Source: Variovorax sp. J2L1-78 (GTDB lineage: Bacteria; Pseudomonadota; Gammaproteobacteria; Burkholderiales; Burkholderiaceae_C). From it: a stretch of DNA of 64,000 nucleotides. Made by a program: the position numbers and the translations under genes. Below the pieces are notes generated by a model. That model had not been told where the DNA came from and did no database searches. It saw only the letters and a program-made list of their open reading frames with translations. The stretch covers positions 858,501 to 922,500 of the forward strand of contig NZ_JASZYB010000002.1 of the NCBI RefSeq assembly GCF_030317205.1, in the 5' to 3' direction. This document shows positions 44,182 to 55,223 of this stretch, piece by piece. Each line of letters starts with the position of its first letter. The first letter of the stretch is position 1.

Positions 44182-45618
44182 TCAGGCCGCGAGCTCGAAA
44201 CGCACGGTGACGCGCGTCCCGGGCGGCTGCTCGCCAGGGTGGGCGTCTTCCAGGCGCACGGTGGCGCCGTGCTGGCGCGCGATCTCGCGCACGATCGGCA
44301 GGCCCAGGCCCGAGCCGTCGGCCTCGTTCCCCAGCACGCGGTAGAAGGGCTCGAAGACCAGTTCGCGGTCGGTCTCGGCGATGCCGGGCCCGTTGTCTTC
44401 CACCTGCAGCAGCACGATGCGCCCGAAGGGGTCGACCAGCACGCGCGCCGTGACGATGCCGCTGCGCTCCGGCACCGACGGCGTGTAGTTGAGCGCGTTG
44501 TCGACCAGGTTGCGCACCATCTCCTTGAGCAGCGTGGCATTGGCGCGCAGCACCACGCCGGCGGCCCCTGCCTCGGCGCCGTCGTAGCCCAGGTCGATGC
44601 GCTTCTCGATGGCACGCGGCACCGCCTCGCGCACCACCTCGATCGTCAGCCGCGCCAGGTCGCAGTTCTGCCAGCCGATGACGGCGCCGCTGCTCTCGGC
44701 GCGCGCCAGCGAGAGCAGCTGGTTCACGGTGTGCGTGGCGCGCACGCTGGCGCGGCCGATCTGCTTGAGCGACTGCTTCAGTTCCTCGGCGTTCGCGCCT
44801 TCGCGCTGGGCCAGGTCGGCCTGCATGCGCAGTCCGGCCAGCGGCGTCTTGAGCTGGTGCGCCGCGTCGGCCAGGAAGCGCTTCTGCGTCGCGATCGAGT
44901 CGTGCAGCTTGTTGAGCAGCTCGTTGACCGAGGACACCAGCGGCACCACCTCCAGCGGCACGGCCGACTCGTCCAGCGGGCTCAGGTCGTCGGGCCGGCG
45001 CTCGCGGATGCGCGCCTCCACCACCGACAGTGGCTTGATGCCGCGCACCAGGGCCAGCCAGATCAGCAGCACCGCCAGCGGCAGGATCGCGAACTGTGGC
45101 AGCAGCACGCCCTTGATGATCTCGGTGGCCAGCACCGACTGCTTGGCGCGCGTCTCGGCCACCTGCACCAGCGCCGGCGGCGCATCGGGCGTGGCACCGG
45201 CCACCCACAGAGAGCCGATGCGCACCGCCTTGCCGCGTATCGTCGCGTCGTGCAGGTAGACCGTGCCCGGCGCAGTCGTCTCGTCGGCAAGGGGCGGCGG
45301 CACGTCGCGCTCGCCGCTGAGCAGGCGGCCGCTCCCGTCGAGCACCTGGTAGTAGACGACGTCCATGTCGTCGGCGCGCAGGATGTCGCGCGCGGGCTGC
45401 GGCAGCGCGAACTGGATGCGCCCGTCCTGCATCACCAGGAGCCGCGCCAGCGTCTGCACGTTGTTCTCCAGCGCGCGGTCGAAGGGCGCGTTGGCGATGC
45501 CCTGCGCCACCAGCCAGGTCACGCCGATGCTCACCGGCACCAGCAGCAGCAGCGGCGTGAGCATCCAGTCGAGGATCTCGCCGAACAGGGAGCGCTGCGC
45601 GCGCTGAAAGAGCTTCAT
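44182..45618 (-). CDS. tctE: Sensor histidine kinase, TctE-like
   Basis: This 478-aa kinase has membrane helices at about 15-39 and 172-193 enclosing a 130-residue periplasmic sensor with DMDVVYYQVLDGSGRLLSGE. A HAMP-like linker follows, then the phosphoacceptor box ADAAHQLKTPLAGL with His254, and the ATPase with LVDNALNYTP (N box), EDNGPGI and GSGLGLPIVREIA (G boxes). The sensor part matches kinases of the TctE group, which respond to tricarboxylates. It lies 16 bp downstream of the response regulator gene tctD on the minus strand. Confidence 0.92.
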   Translation of the reverse strand: MKLFQRAQRSLFGEILDWMLTPLLLLVPVSIGVTWLVAQGIANAPFDRALENNVQTLARLLVMQDGRIQFALPQPARDILRADDMDVVYYQVLDGSGRLLSGERDVPPPLADETTAPGTVYLHDATIRGKAVRIGSLWVAGATPDAPPALVQVAETRAKQSVLATEIIKGVLLPQFAILPLAVLLIWLALVRGIKPLSVVEARIRERRPDDLSPLDESAVPLEVVPLVSSVNELLNKLHDSIATQKRFLADAAHQLKTPLAGLRMQADLAQREGANAEELKQSLKQIGRASVRATHTVNQLLSLARAESSGAVIGWQNCDLARLTIEVVREAVPRAIEKRIDLGYDGAEAGAAGVVLRANATLLKEMVRNLVDNALNYTPSVPERSGIVTARVLVDPFGRIVLLQVEDNGPGIAETDRELVFEPFYRVLGNEADGSGLGLPIVREIARQHGATVRLEDAHPGEQPPGTRVTVRFELAA

Positions 45619-45634
45619 CGCGCGGGAAGGGGGA

Positions 45635-46309
<675 letters not shown>

Positions 46310-46419
46310 GCGCCACCTCCGGCTTGTGGGGCGCGTGTGTCGCGCCTTGGTTTGTCTCCGCGGCGGATTCTAGGGGCCGCACCGGCGGCCGCGCTTGTTT
46401 TGGCGCAGGTCTTCACACG

Positions 46420-46444
46420 AACCCACGCGAACCCATGTCAACCC
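46420..46444 (-). promoter_or_regulatory. Three GGGTT direct repeats at exact 10-bp spacing, putative TctD site
   Basis: On the minus strand GGGTT occurs at 46444-46440, 46434-46430 and 46424-46420, each separated by 5 bp. OmpR-family regulators bind such helically phased direct repeats. A TAGAAT -10-like element follows at 46372-46367 and the tctD start is at 46309. The first repeat overlaps the last codons of the MarR gene. Confidence 0.45.
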
Positions 46445-46920
46445 GCGTAGGCCTCCAGCCCCAGGGTGACCACCGTCGCGACCTCGTCGCCCACGCTCGC
46501 ACGGAACTCGCCTTCGGCCTGCGCCACGGCCGTGCGGAAGGCCTCCAGCCACGCGAGCCCGTCGGCGGTGAAGCGCACGCGCCGCGCCCGGGCGTCCAGC
46601 GGGTCGGGCTCGCGCGTGACGAGGCCCCAGGCCTCGCACTGGTCGACCAGCGTGCCCATCGCCTGCTTCGTCATGCCGGCGCGCTCGGCCAGTTCGGTCA
46701 GGCGCGAGCCGCCGCGCGACAGGTGCCGCGTGATGTGGATGTGCGCCGCGCTGACCTGCGCCCGCGCCGCCAGGTTCGACAGCGCCAGCGGCACGTCGGC
46801 GTCGTGCGCCATCAGCGCGAGCACCCGCTCGTCGAAACGGCGCATCGCATGGCCCAGCAGGCGGCCCAGGTGGGTCTGGCGCCAGGCGTCGGGATCGGTG
46901 GGAAACAAGGGCTTGGCCAT
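46438..46920 (-). CDS. MarR family transcriptional regulator
   Basis: This 160-aa protein has a winged helix-turn-helix at about 50-120. AAHIHITRHLSRGGSRLTEL leads in, GMTKQAMGTLVDQCEAWGLV is the recognition part, and EPDPLDARARRVRFTADG is the wing typical of MarR. The ligand is unknown. It is divergent from recA with a 146-bp gap; the inverted repeat at 46929-46949 just upstream of its start codon may be its own operator. It is unlikely to control recA, which has its own LexA-box candidate. Confidence 0.92.
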   Translation of the reverse strand: MAKPLFPTDPDAWRQTHLGRLLGHAMRRFDERVLALMAHDADVPLALSNLAARAQVSAAHIHITRHLSRGGSRLTELAERAGMTKQAMGTLVDQCEAWGLVTREPDPLDARARRVRFTADGLAWLEAFRTAVAQAEGEFRASVGDEVATVVTLGLEAYAG

Positions 46921-46928
46921 GGCGGTAA

Positions 46929-46949
46929 ATGGTAAATCAAACTGACCAT
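46929..46949. promoter_or_regulatory. Inverted repeat ATGGT-N11-ACCAT, putative MarR autoregulatory site
   Basis: ATGGT at 46929-46933 pairs with ACCAT at 46945-46949, 9 bp upstream of the MarR start codon. The surrounding sequence is AT-rich (GGTAAAT repeated), unlike the flanking coding DNA. Size and position suit a MarR dimer. Confidence 0.4.
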
Positions 46950-46957
46950 AAATCGGG

Positions 46958-47004
46958 TTTACTTCAAAGTACTGATCGCTACACTACTGTTCAAGCATCC
47001 AGGC
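46958..47004 (+). promoter_or_regulatory. recA promoter with LexA (SOS) box candidate
   Basis: TTTACT (46958-46963) and TACACT (46980-46985) with a 16-bp spacer form a sigma-70-like promoter. TACTGT at 46985-46990, then N8, then CCAG at 46999-47002 match the LexA consensus CTGT-N8-ACAG with one mismatch in the right half. The box would cover the transcription start. The recA ATG is at 47067 with AAGGAG upstream. Confidence 0.55.
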
Positions 47005-47066
47005 CTGTGGTTAAAAGCAGCGGGATGATTTCCAACACAACCCGTTGATATTCAAGGAGTTTTCTC

Positions 47067-48191
47067 ATGGACGCACTCGTCAAGGGCAGCAGCATCTCGG
47101 TCGCCGGCAGCGAAAAGGCCAAGGCCCTGCAGGCCGCGCTCGCACAGATCGAAAAGCAGTTCGGCAAGGGCACGATCATGCGGCTGGGCGAAGGCGAGGC
47201 GCTGGAAGACGTGCAGGTGGTGTCGACCGGCTCGCTCGGCCTGGACATCGCGCTGGGCGTCGGCGGCCTGCCGCGCGGCCGCGTCATCGAGATCTACGGC
47301 CCGGAATCGTCGGGCAAGACCACGCTCACGCTGCAGGTCATCGCCGAAATGCAGAAGCAGGCCGGCACCTGCGCCTTCGTCGACGCCGAGCATGCGCTCG
47401 ACGTGCAGTACGCCCAGAAGCTGGGCGTCAACCTGTCCGACCTGCTGATCAGCCAGCCCGACACCGGTGAGCAGGCCCTGGAAATCGTCGACTCGCTGGT
47501 GCGCTCGGGCGCCGTCGACCTGATCGTGGTCGACTCGGTCGCCGCGCTCACGCCCAAGGCCGAAATCGAAGGCGAGATGGGCGATTCGCTGCCCGGCCTG
47601 CAGGCCCGCCTGATGAGCCAGGCGCTGCGCAAGCTGACCGCGACCATCAAGAAGACCAACTGCATGGTCATCTTCATCAACCAGATCCGCATGAAGATCG
47701 GCGTGATGTTCGGTTCGCCCGAAACCACCACCGGCGGCAATGCGCTGAAGTTCTACGCCTCGGTTCGCCTGGACATCCGCCGCATCGGCACCATCAAGAA
47801 GGGCGACGAGGCGATCGGCAACGAGACCAAGGTGAAGGTGGTGAAGAACAAGGTGTCGCCGCCTTTCAAGACGGCGGAGTTCGACATCTTGTTCGGCGAA
47901 GGCATCAGCCGCGAGGGCGAGATCATCGACATGGGCGTGAACGCCAAGATCCTCGACAAGTCGGGCGCCTGGTACGCCTACAACGGCGAGAAGATCGGCC
48001 AGGGCCGCGACAACGCACGTGAATTCCTGCGCGAGAACCCGGCGCTGTCGCGCGAGATCGAGAACAAGGTGCGCGAATCGCTGGGCATCCCGCTGCTGGC
48101 GGCCGAGGCCGGCTCGGCAGAAGCCAAGGCCGAAGCCGATGCGAAGGCCAAGGCGGACGCCAAGGCCGCCAAGGCGGCAGCCAAGGAATAA
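47067..48191 (+). CDS. recA: Recombinase RecA
   Basis: This 374-aa protein has Walker A GPESSGKTTL near residue 75, Walker B LIVVDSVAAL, loop L1/L2 segments GEMGDSLPGLQARLMSQALR and MKIGVMFGSPETTTGGNALK, and a typical Lys/Ala-rich C-terminus (AKAKADAKAAKAAAKE). It catalyses strand exchange and activates LexA self-cleavage. It is followed without a gap by recX (GTG one base after the stop), the standard recAX operon. The LexA-box candidate upstream fits SOS control. Confidence 0.99.
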   Translation: MDALVKGSSISVAGSEKAKALQAALAQIEKQFGKGTIMRLGEGEALEDVQVVSTGSLGLDIALGVGGLPRGRVIEIYGPESSGKTTLTLQVIAEMQKQAGTCAFVDAEHALDVQYAQKLGVNLSDLLISQPDTGEQALEIVDSLVRSGAVDLIVVDSVAALTPKAEIEGEMGDSLPGLQARLMSQALRKLTATIKKTNCMVIFINQIRMKIGVMFGSPETTTGGNALKFYASVRLDIRRIGTIKKGDEAIGNETKVKVVKNKVSPPFKTAEFDILFGEGISREGEIIDMGVNAKILDKSGAWYAYNGEKIGQGRDNAREFLRENPALSREIENKVRESLGIPLLAAEAGSAEAKAEADAKAKADAKAAKAAAKE

Positions 48192-48656
48192 GTGGGCTTT
48201 GCCGCACCGTCGATCAAGGGCCGCGCGCTGCGGCTGCTGAGCCAGCGCGAGCATTCGCGTGCCGAGCTCGAGCGCAAGCTGGCGAAGTACGAGGACGTGC
48301 CCGGCACCCTGGCGCAAGCGCTCGACGAGCTGGCCGCCAAGGACTTCATCAACGAGGCGCGGGTGGTGCAGTCGGTCGTGCACCAGCGCGCGCCGCGCAT
48401 GGGGGCGGCGCATGTGCGGCAGGAACTGCAGCAGAAAGGCGTCGATCCCGCGGCCATCGCCGAGGCGGTGGCCGGCCTGCAGGAGAGCGAAACCTCGCGC
48501 GCCTTCGAGGTGTGGCGCCGCCGCTTCGAGGCGCCGCCGCAGGACGCGAAGGAGCGCGCCAGGCAGATGCGCTTCCTGATGGCGCGCGGCTTCTCGGGCG
48601 CGGTCGCGGCGAAGGTGCTGCGGATGGACCCGACGGCGCCCGACGCGTTCGGCTGA
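48192..48656 (+). CDS. recX: Regulatory protein RecX
   Basis: This 154-aa helical-repeat protein has the RecX patterns LRLLSQREHSRAELERKL, LAAKDFINEARVVQSVVHQR and RARQMRFLMARGFSGAVAAK. It inhibits and modulates RecA filaments. It starts with GTG directly after the recA stop, so its translation depends on recA. Start and length are normal for the family. Confidence 0.95.
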   Translation: MGFAAPSIKGRALRLLSQREHSRAELERKLAKYEDVPGTLAQALDELAAKDFINEARVVQSVVHQRAPRMGAAHVRQELQQKGVDPAAIAEAVAGLQESETSRAFEVWRRRFEAPPQDAKERARQMRFLMARGFSGAVAAKVLRMDPTAPDAFG

Positions 48657-48764
48657 GCTCGGCGCGCTGCGCCCTTCGGCGCCTTGTAGGACAATGGCGA
48701 CTCCCGTCCCCGCCCAGCACCGCTGCGGCTGCCCCCGCTCCATGCCTCCTCGACCCCGCCACCC

Positions 48765-49715
48765 ATGATCGTCCGGAACCGTCCCTCCGGGCTGAAGATG
48801 TTTCTTCTCTGGCGTGGCTCGATCTTGTGGCGCATCGGCCCCGCGCTGCTGGTCAACCTGATCGTCGCCATCCTTGTGACCCTGGCGCACGGTCACCTGG
48901 GCCAGTTCAAGATCCCGATCGGCACCGTGCCGTTCACCCTCATCGGCCTGCCGCTGGCCATCTTCCTGGGTTTTCGCAACAGCGCCGCCTACGACCGTTT
49001 CTGGGAGGCGCGCAAGCTCTGGGGCGAAGTGGTGCTGCGTGCCCGCAACCTGGCGCGGCAGTGCCAGAGCCTGATCGACGGCGACGGGCCGGCGCGGCTG
49101 GAAGGCCCGGGTTCGGGCGGCCTGGATGACCTGCGCGTGCGCATGACCCTGCGCGCCGCTGCCTTCGCGCATGCCCTGCGTCATCAGCTGCGCGGCAGCG
49201 ATCCGATGGCGGACGTGCGGTCCTTTCTGCGCGAACCGGAGCGGCTGGCGATGCGCGCGTTTTCCAACCGGCCGCACTTCCTGATGCTGCGCATGGGCGA
49301 CGACCTGCAGGCCGCACTGCGCGACCGCCGCATCGACCCCGCCCTTGCGGTGGCGGTCGACGGCACGCTGTCGGCCCTGAGCGCCGCGGCCGCGTCGTGC
49401 GAACGCATCCGCGGCACGCCCATTCCGTTCTCGTACACGCTGCTGCTGCACCGCACCGCGTACCTGTACTGCTACCTGCTGCCCTTCGGCCTGGTCGACT
49501 CGATCGGCTTCATGACGCCCTTCGTCACGCTGATCATTGCGTACACCTTCTTCGGCCTCGACGCGCTGGGCGACGAGATCGAGGAGCCCTTCGGCACCGA
49601 GCCGAACGACCTGCCGCTCGAGGCCATCTGCCGCACGCTGGACATCGACCTGCTGGAGACGGTCGGTGCGGCCGCGCCGCCGCCGCTGCACCCGGTCGAC
49701 TACCGGCTGCAATGA
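48765..49715 (+). CDS. Bestrophin family ion channel protein
   Basis: This is a 316-aa membrane protein. Hydrophobic helices lie at about 20-45, 50-75 and 230-275. The family's IGTVPFTLIGLPLAIFLGFR and NSAAYDRFWEARKLWGEVVL segments are present after the first helix, as is FGLVDSIGFMTPFVTLIIAY, followed by GLDALGDEIEEPFGTEPNDL. Bacterial bestrophins form pentameric channels, with cation or anion selectivity varying by family. The gene stands alone between recX and the CoA-transferase. Confidence 0.9.
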   Translation: MIVRNRPSGLKMFLLWRGSILWRIGPALLVNLIVAILVTLAHGHLGQFKIPIGTVPFTLIGLPLAIFLGFRNSAAYDRFWEARKLWGEVVLRARNLARQCQSLIDGDGPARLEGPGSGGLDDLRVRMTLRAAAFAHALRHQLRGSDPMADVRSFLREPERLAMRAFSNRPHFLMLRMGDDLQAALRDRRIDPALAVAVDGTLSALSAAAASCERIRGTPIPFSYTLLLHRTAYLYCYLLPFGLVDSIGFMTPFVTLIIAYTFFGLDALGDEIEEPFGTEPNDLPLEAICRTLDIDLLETVGAAAPPPLHPVDYRLQ

Positions 49716-49759
49716 GCCTTGCGCACGTCCCCCCGCTGTCCCGTCCACGAGAGCCCGCC

Positions 49760-51256
49760 ATGTCCAACGAAAGCCGCATCCGCCTGCCCGAACTGTTGAG
49801 CCGCGTCACCAGCGCGGACGCCGCCGCTGAATGCATCCGCGACGGCATGGTCGTCGGCATGAGCGGTTTCACGCGGGCCGGCGACGCCAAGGCCGTGCCG
49901 CTGGCCCTGGCCGAGCGTGCCCGGCGCGAGCCGCTGAAGATCACGCTGATGACCGGCGCCTCGCTGGGCAGCGACATCGACCGCACCCTGGCCGAGGCCG
50001 GCGCCATTGCCCGGCGCATGCCCTTCCAGGCCGACCCGACGCTGCGTGCCGCCATCAACCGCGGCGAGGTGATGTTCATCGACCATCACCTGTCGGAGAC
50101 GGTCGAGCTGCTGCGCACCCGGCAGATCCCGCCCATCGACATCGCCGTGATCGAGGCGGTGGCCATCACCGAGAGCGGTGCCATCGTGCCGACCACCTCC
50201 ATCGGCAACAGCGCGAGCTTCGCGATCCTGGCGGACAAGGTGATCGTCGAGATCAACATGACGCAGTCGGCCGCGCTCGAAGGCCTGCACGACATCTTCA
50301 TTCCCAAGCACCGCCCGCAGCGCGAACCGATGCCGCTCATGACGCCGTACGACCGCATCGGCACCACCGCCATCGAGATTCCGCCGGAGAAGATCGTCGC
50401 CATCGTCATCACCGACAAGGCCGACAGCACCTCGACCGTGCTGCCCGCGGATGCCGAGACGGCGGCGATCGCCGGTCATCTGGTCGAGTTCTTCCAGCGC
50501 GAGGTCGCGCAGGGCCGGCTCACCGAACGGCTGCTGCCGCTGCAGGCGGGCATCGGTACCGTCGCCAATGCCGTGATGTCGGGGCTGGGCGCCGGCCCGT
50601 TTCGGCACCTGAGCATGTACTCGGAGGTGCTGCAGGACTCGACCTTCGACCTGTTCGATGCCGGCAAGCTCGACTTCGCGTCGGGCTCGTCGATCACGCT
50701 TTCGCCGGCGCGTGCCGCGCAGGTCTTCGGCCACCTCGATGCCTACAAGGATCGGCTGGTGCTGCGCACGCAGGAGGTCAGCAACCACCCCGAGATCATC
50801 CGCCGGCTCGGCATCATCGCGCTCAACACGGCGCTCGAGGCCGACATCTACGGCAACGTCAATTCGACGCACGTGCTGGGCACGCACATGATGAACGGCA
50901 TCGGCGGCTCGGGCGACTTCGCGCGCAACGCCTACCTGTCGATCTTCGCGACCAAGTCGGTGGCCAAGGGCGGCGCGGTGTCGAGCATCGTGCCGATGGT
51001 GTCGCACGTGGACCATATCCCGCAGGACGTGGACATCCTGGTCACCGAAGTCGGTCTGGCCGACCTGCGCGGCCTGGCGCCGCGCGAACGGGCGCGCGCG
51101 ATCATCGAGAACTGCACCGCTCAGCCCTACCGCGACATGCTGCGTACGTACTACGAAGAAGCCATCGCCACGCGCGGCGGGCAGACGCCGCATGTGCTGG
51201 AGAAGGCGCTGTCGTGGCATGTGCGCTACCGCGACACGGGCAGCATGCTCGGCTGA
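49760..51256 (+). CDS. Succinyl-CoA:acetate CoA-transferase / acetyl-CoA hydrolase family
   Basis: This is a 498-aa class I CoA-transferase. The glycine-rich loop GAGPFRHLSMYSEVLQDS carries the likely catalytic Glu289. MNGIGGSGDFARNAYLSIFA is the conserved CoA-binding motif of the AarC/YgfH/Ach1 group, and an early VVGMSGFTRAGDAKAVPLAL is the usual N-terminal loop. The reaction transfers CoA between succinate, acetate or propionate and could bypass succinyl-CoA synthetase, whose genes (sucCD) are 11 kb away. The ATG is chosen with GAG upstream. It is monocistronic, directly before the RpiR cluster. Confidence 0.92.
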   Translation: MSNESRIRLPELLSRVTSADAAAECIRDGMVVGMSGFTRAGDAKAVPLALAERARREPLKITLMTGASLGSDIDRTLAEAGAIARRMPFQADPTLRAAINRGEVMFIDHHLSETVELLRTRQIPPIDIAVIEAVAITESGAIVPTTSIGNSASFAILADKVIVEINMTQSAALEGLHDIFIPKHRPQREPMPLMTPYDRIGTTAIEIPPEKIVAIVITDKADSTSTVLPADAETAAIAGHLVEFFQREVAQGRLTERLLPLQAGIGTVANAVMSGLGAGPFRHLSMYSEVLQDSTFDLFDAGKLDFASGSSITLSPARAAQVFGHLDAYKDRLVLRTQEVSNHPEIIRRLGIIALNTALEADIYGNVNSTHVLGTHMMNGIGGSGDFARNAYLSIFATKSVAKGGAVSSIVPMVSHVDHIPQDVDILVTEVGLADLRGLAPRERARAIIENCTAQPYRDMLRTYYEEAIATRGGQTPHVLEKALSWHVRYRDTGSMLG

Positions 51257-51353
51257 CGCTCCGCCTCGGGCACCCCCGGACGCGACCGGTCGCGGGCCCG
51301 GAATTTGCATCACGCACGGAAATGACCAAAAGTTTTCTTTGCGCAGGTATATT

Positions 51354-51391
51354 TGTAATGAAATTTACTTTTATGCCCGCAAAGCGGGCAT
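51354..51391. promoter_or_regulatory. HexR/RpiR-like operator and leader hairpin before the peptide cluster
   Basis: TGTAATGAAATTTAC at 51354-51368 closely resembles the TGTAAT-N-ATTACA palindromes bound by RpiR-family regulators such as HexR. Directly after it, ATGCCCGC-AAA-GCGGGCAT (51373-51391) is an 8-bp perfect hairpin 10 nt before the RpiR start codon. Together they suit autoregulation and possible translational control. Confidence 0.5.
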
Positions 51392-51401
51392 CCGCCCCGG
51401 C

Positions 51402-52322
51402 ATGACCCCGCCTCCCTCCCCCGCCAGCAGCACCACGGTGGCGCAACGCATCGCGCAGGAACTGCCGCGCCTGACGCGTTCGCACCGGCAGGTCGCCGAC
51501 TACGTGCTCACGCATCCGCTGCAGGTCGCCACGCTGCCGATCGACGAGCTGGCGGTGGCGGCGGGCGTGTCGGTGGCGACGGCCAACCGCTTCGCACGGG
51601 CGCTGGGCTACGAGGGCTACGCCAGCTTCCGGGCCGAGCTGGTGCGAGGCTTCGAGCCGCTGATCGCGCCGGTCGAGCAACTGCGCGGCAACCTGGCCCA
51701 GCCATCGACCGTCGCGGAGGTGTTCGCGACCGCGCTGGAAGAAAGCCACCGCAACATCGAGGCGACCCGTCGCACGCTGGACTACGGCGCCTGCGAGCGG
51801 GCGGTGCAGCACATCCTCGACGCCCGGACGGTCTACATCGCCGGCTTCGGCGCCAGCGCCTGGCTTGCGGGGCTGCTGCACCACGGTCTCGACGCCTACT
51901 GCGCCGACTTGCGCCTGCTGCCAACCCCCAGCGGCGTGACGCACGGCGCCCGCTCGGTCGCGCGCGGCACCTCGCGCGACCTGCTGGTGGCCATCGGCTT
52001 CCCGCGCTACCTGACCGACACCGTCACACTGGCCGGCATCGCGCGAGCCCACGGCGTGCGGGTGCTGGTGCTGACCGACCGGCCCAGTTCCCCCTTGGCG
52101 CCGCTGGCCGACGTGGTCCTGTATGCGCAGACCGAAACCCGTTACCGTCCCAACTGCGAGACCAGTGCGCTGGCCGTGATCGAGGCGTTGAGCAGTGCGG
52201 TCGCCCTGCGCACGCCGGGCGCCTTCCAGCTGGCCGGCAGCGTGATGGAGTCGGTCGTGCCCTGGCTGCACGGCGCGCAGGCCCTGCGCGCAGCGGCCGC
52301 CCATAAGAACGAGACATCATGA
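51402..52322 (+). CDS. MurR/RpiR family transcriptional regulator
   Basis: This is a 306-aa protein. The N-terminal helix-turn-helix (about 8-80) has the family pattern VAQRIAQELPRLTRSHRQVA, DYVLTHPLQVATLPIDELAV and SVATANRFARALGYEGYASF. The C-terminal SIS sugar/phospho-ligand domain (about 120-260) has TVYIAGFGASAWLAGLLHHG and LLVAIGFPRYLTDTV. Usually SIS domains sense phosphosugars; in this context a peptide or amino acid derivative is likely. It overlaps iaaA by 4 bp (ATGA), so it is the first gene of the peptide operon and probably its regulator. Confidence 0.92.
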   Translation: MTPPPSPASSTTVAQRIAQELPRLTRSHRQVADYVLTHPLQVATLPIDELAVAAGVSVATANRFARALGYEGYASFRAELVRGFEPLIAPVEQLRGNLAQPSTVAEVFATALEESHRNIEATRRTLDYGACERAVQHILDARTVYIAGFGASAWLAGLLHHGLDAYCADLRLLPTPSGVTHGARSVARGTSRDLLVAIGFPRYLTDTVTLAGIARAHGVRVLVLTDRPSSPLAPLADVVLYAQTETRYRPNCETSALAVIEALSSAVALRTPGAFQLAGSVMESVVPWLHGAQALRAAAAHKNETS

Positions 52323-53260
52323 ACACCACTCCCGTCATTGCCATCCATGGCGGCGCCGGCACCATCGCCGCCGTGGCGGCCGACGCCGCCAGCGCCCAGC
52401 CCTACCGCGAGGCGCTGCACGCCATCGTCGCCGCCGCCCAGGCCGCGCTGCTGCGCGGCGCACCGGCGCTCGACGCCGTCTGTCTGGCCGTCGAGATGCT
52501 GGAAGACTGCCCGCTGTTCAACGCCGGCCATGGCGCGGTCTTCACGCACGACGAAACGCACGAACTCGACGCGGCGGTGATGAGCGGTGCCGACCTGCGC
52601 GCCGGCGCCATCGCGGGCGTGAGCCACATCCGCCGCCCGGTGCGCGCCGCGCGTGCGGTGATGGAAGACGGCGCCCACGTCCTGCTGGCCGGCGCGGGTG
52701 CCGAGGCCTTCGCGCGGGCACGCGGCCTGGAGATGGTCGATCCGAGCTACTTCTCGACCGAGGCGCGCCGCCAGCAGCTGCACCATGCCCGCGCCGGCGA
52801 CCGCGTCTCGCTCGACCACGACGGTGCGCCACTGGCCGAAGGCAGCAAGTTCGGCACCGTCGGCGCGGTCGCGCTCGATGTGCACGGTCACCTGGCCGCG
52901 GCCACGTCGACCGGCGGCATGACCAACAAGCGCGTCGGCCGCATCGGCGATTCGCCGCTGATCGGCGCCGGCACCTACGCCGACGACGCCACGGCAGCGG
53001 TGTCGTGCACCGGCAGCGGCGAGATGTTCATGCGCGTCGTCGCAGCCTACGATGTCTGCGCGCGCATGCGCTATGCCGGCCAGACCCTGCAGGAAGCGAC
53101 CGACACGGTCGTCCTGCAGGTCTTGCCGAAGATCGATGGCCGCGGTGGCCTGATCGCGGTCGACCGCTTCGGCAACGTCTGCCTCCCCTTCAACACCGAG
53201 GGCATGTACCGCGCGCATGCCCGTGGCGCCGAAGCGCCCCACACTGCCATCCACCGTTGA
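52319..53260 (+). CDS. iaaA: Isoaspartyl peptidase / L-asparaginase, Ntn-hydrolase
   Basis: This 313-aa type III asparaginase starts VIAIHGGAGTI with the conserved HGGAG, and carries the self-cleavage site KFGTVGAVALDVHG with nucleophile Thr180 (cleavage after Gly179). TSTGGMTNKRVGRIGDSPLI follows, and TGSGEMFMRVVAAYDVCARM carries the substrate-binding TGxGE. The enzyme removes beta-linked aspartyl residues from isoaspartyl dipeptides. As in E. coli, it sits just before a GsiABCD-type importer. The 4-bp overlap with rpiR couples their translation. Confidence 0.95.
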   Translation: MNTTPVIAIHGGAGTIAAVAADAASAQPYREALHAIVAAAQAALLRGAPALDAVCLAVEMLEDCPLFNAGHGAVFTHDETHELDAAVMSGADLRAGAIAGVSHIRRPVRAARAVMEDGAHVLLAGAGAEAFARARGLEMVDPSYFSTEARRQQLHHARAGDRVSLDHDGAPLAEGSKFGTVGAVALDVHGHLAAATSTGGMTNKRVGRIGDSPLIGAGTYADDATAAVSCTGSGEMFMRVVAAYDVCARMRYAGQTLQEATDTVVLQVLPKIDGRGGLIAVDRFGNVCLPFNTEGMYRAHARGAEAPHTAIHR

Positions 53261-53271
53261 AACGGGTCGCC

Positions 53272-55164
<1,893 letters not shown>

Positions 55165-55223
55165 ACCGTCCCCCTTTCCTTTTTCTGATCCCTACCCCAA
55201 CCGACTTCAAAGGAGTCTTCGCC

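Noticed and set aside
46330..46346. Hairpin GGCGCG-TGTGT-CGCGCC as a terminator for the MarR gene
   Set aside because: It is in the tctD leader and has no T-tract on the minus strand; it would block tctD. It may be a leader structure only.
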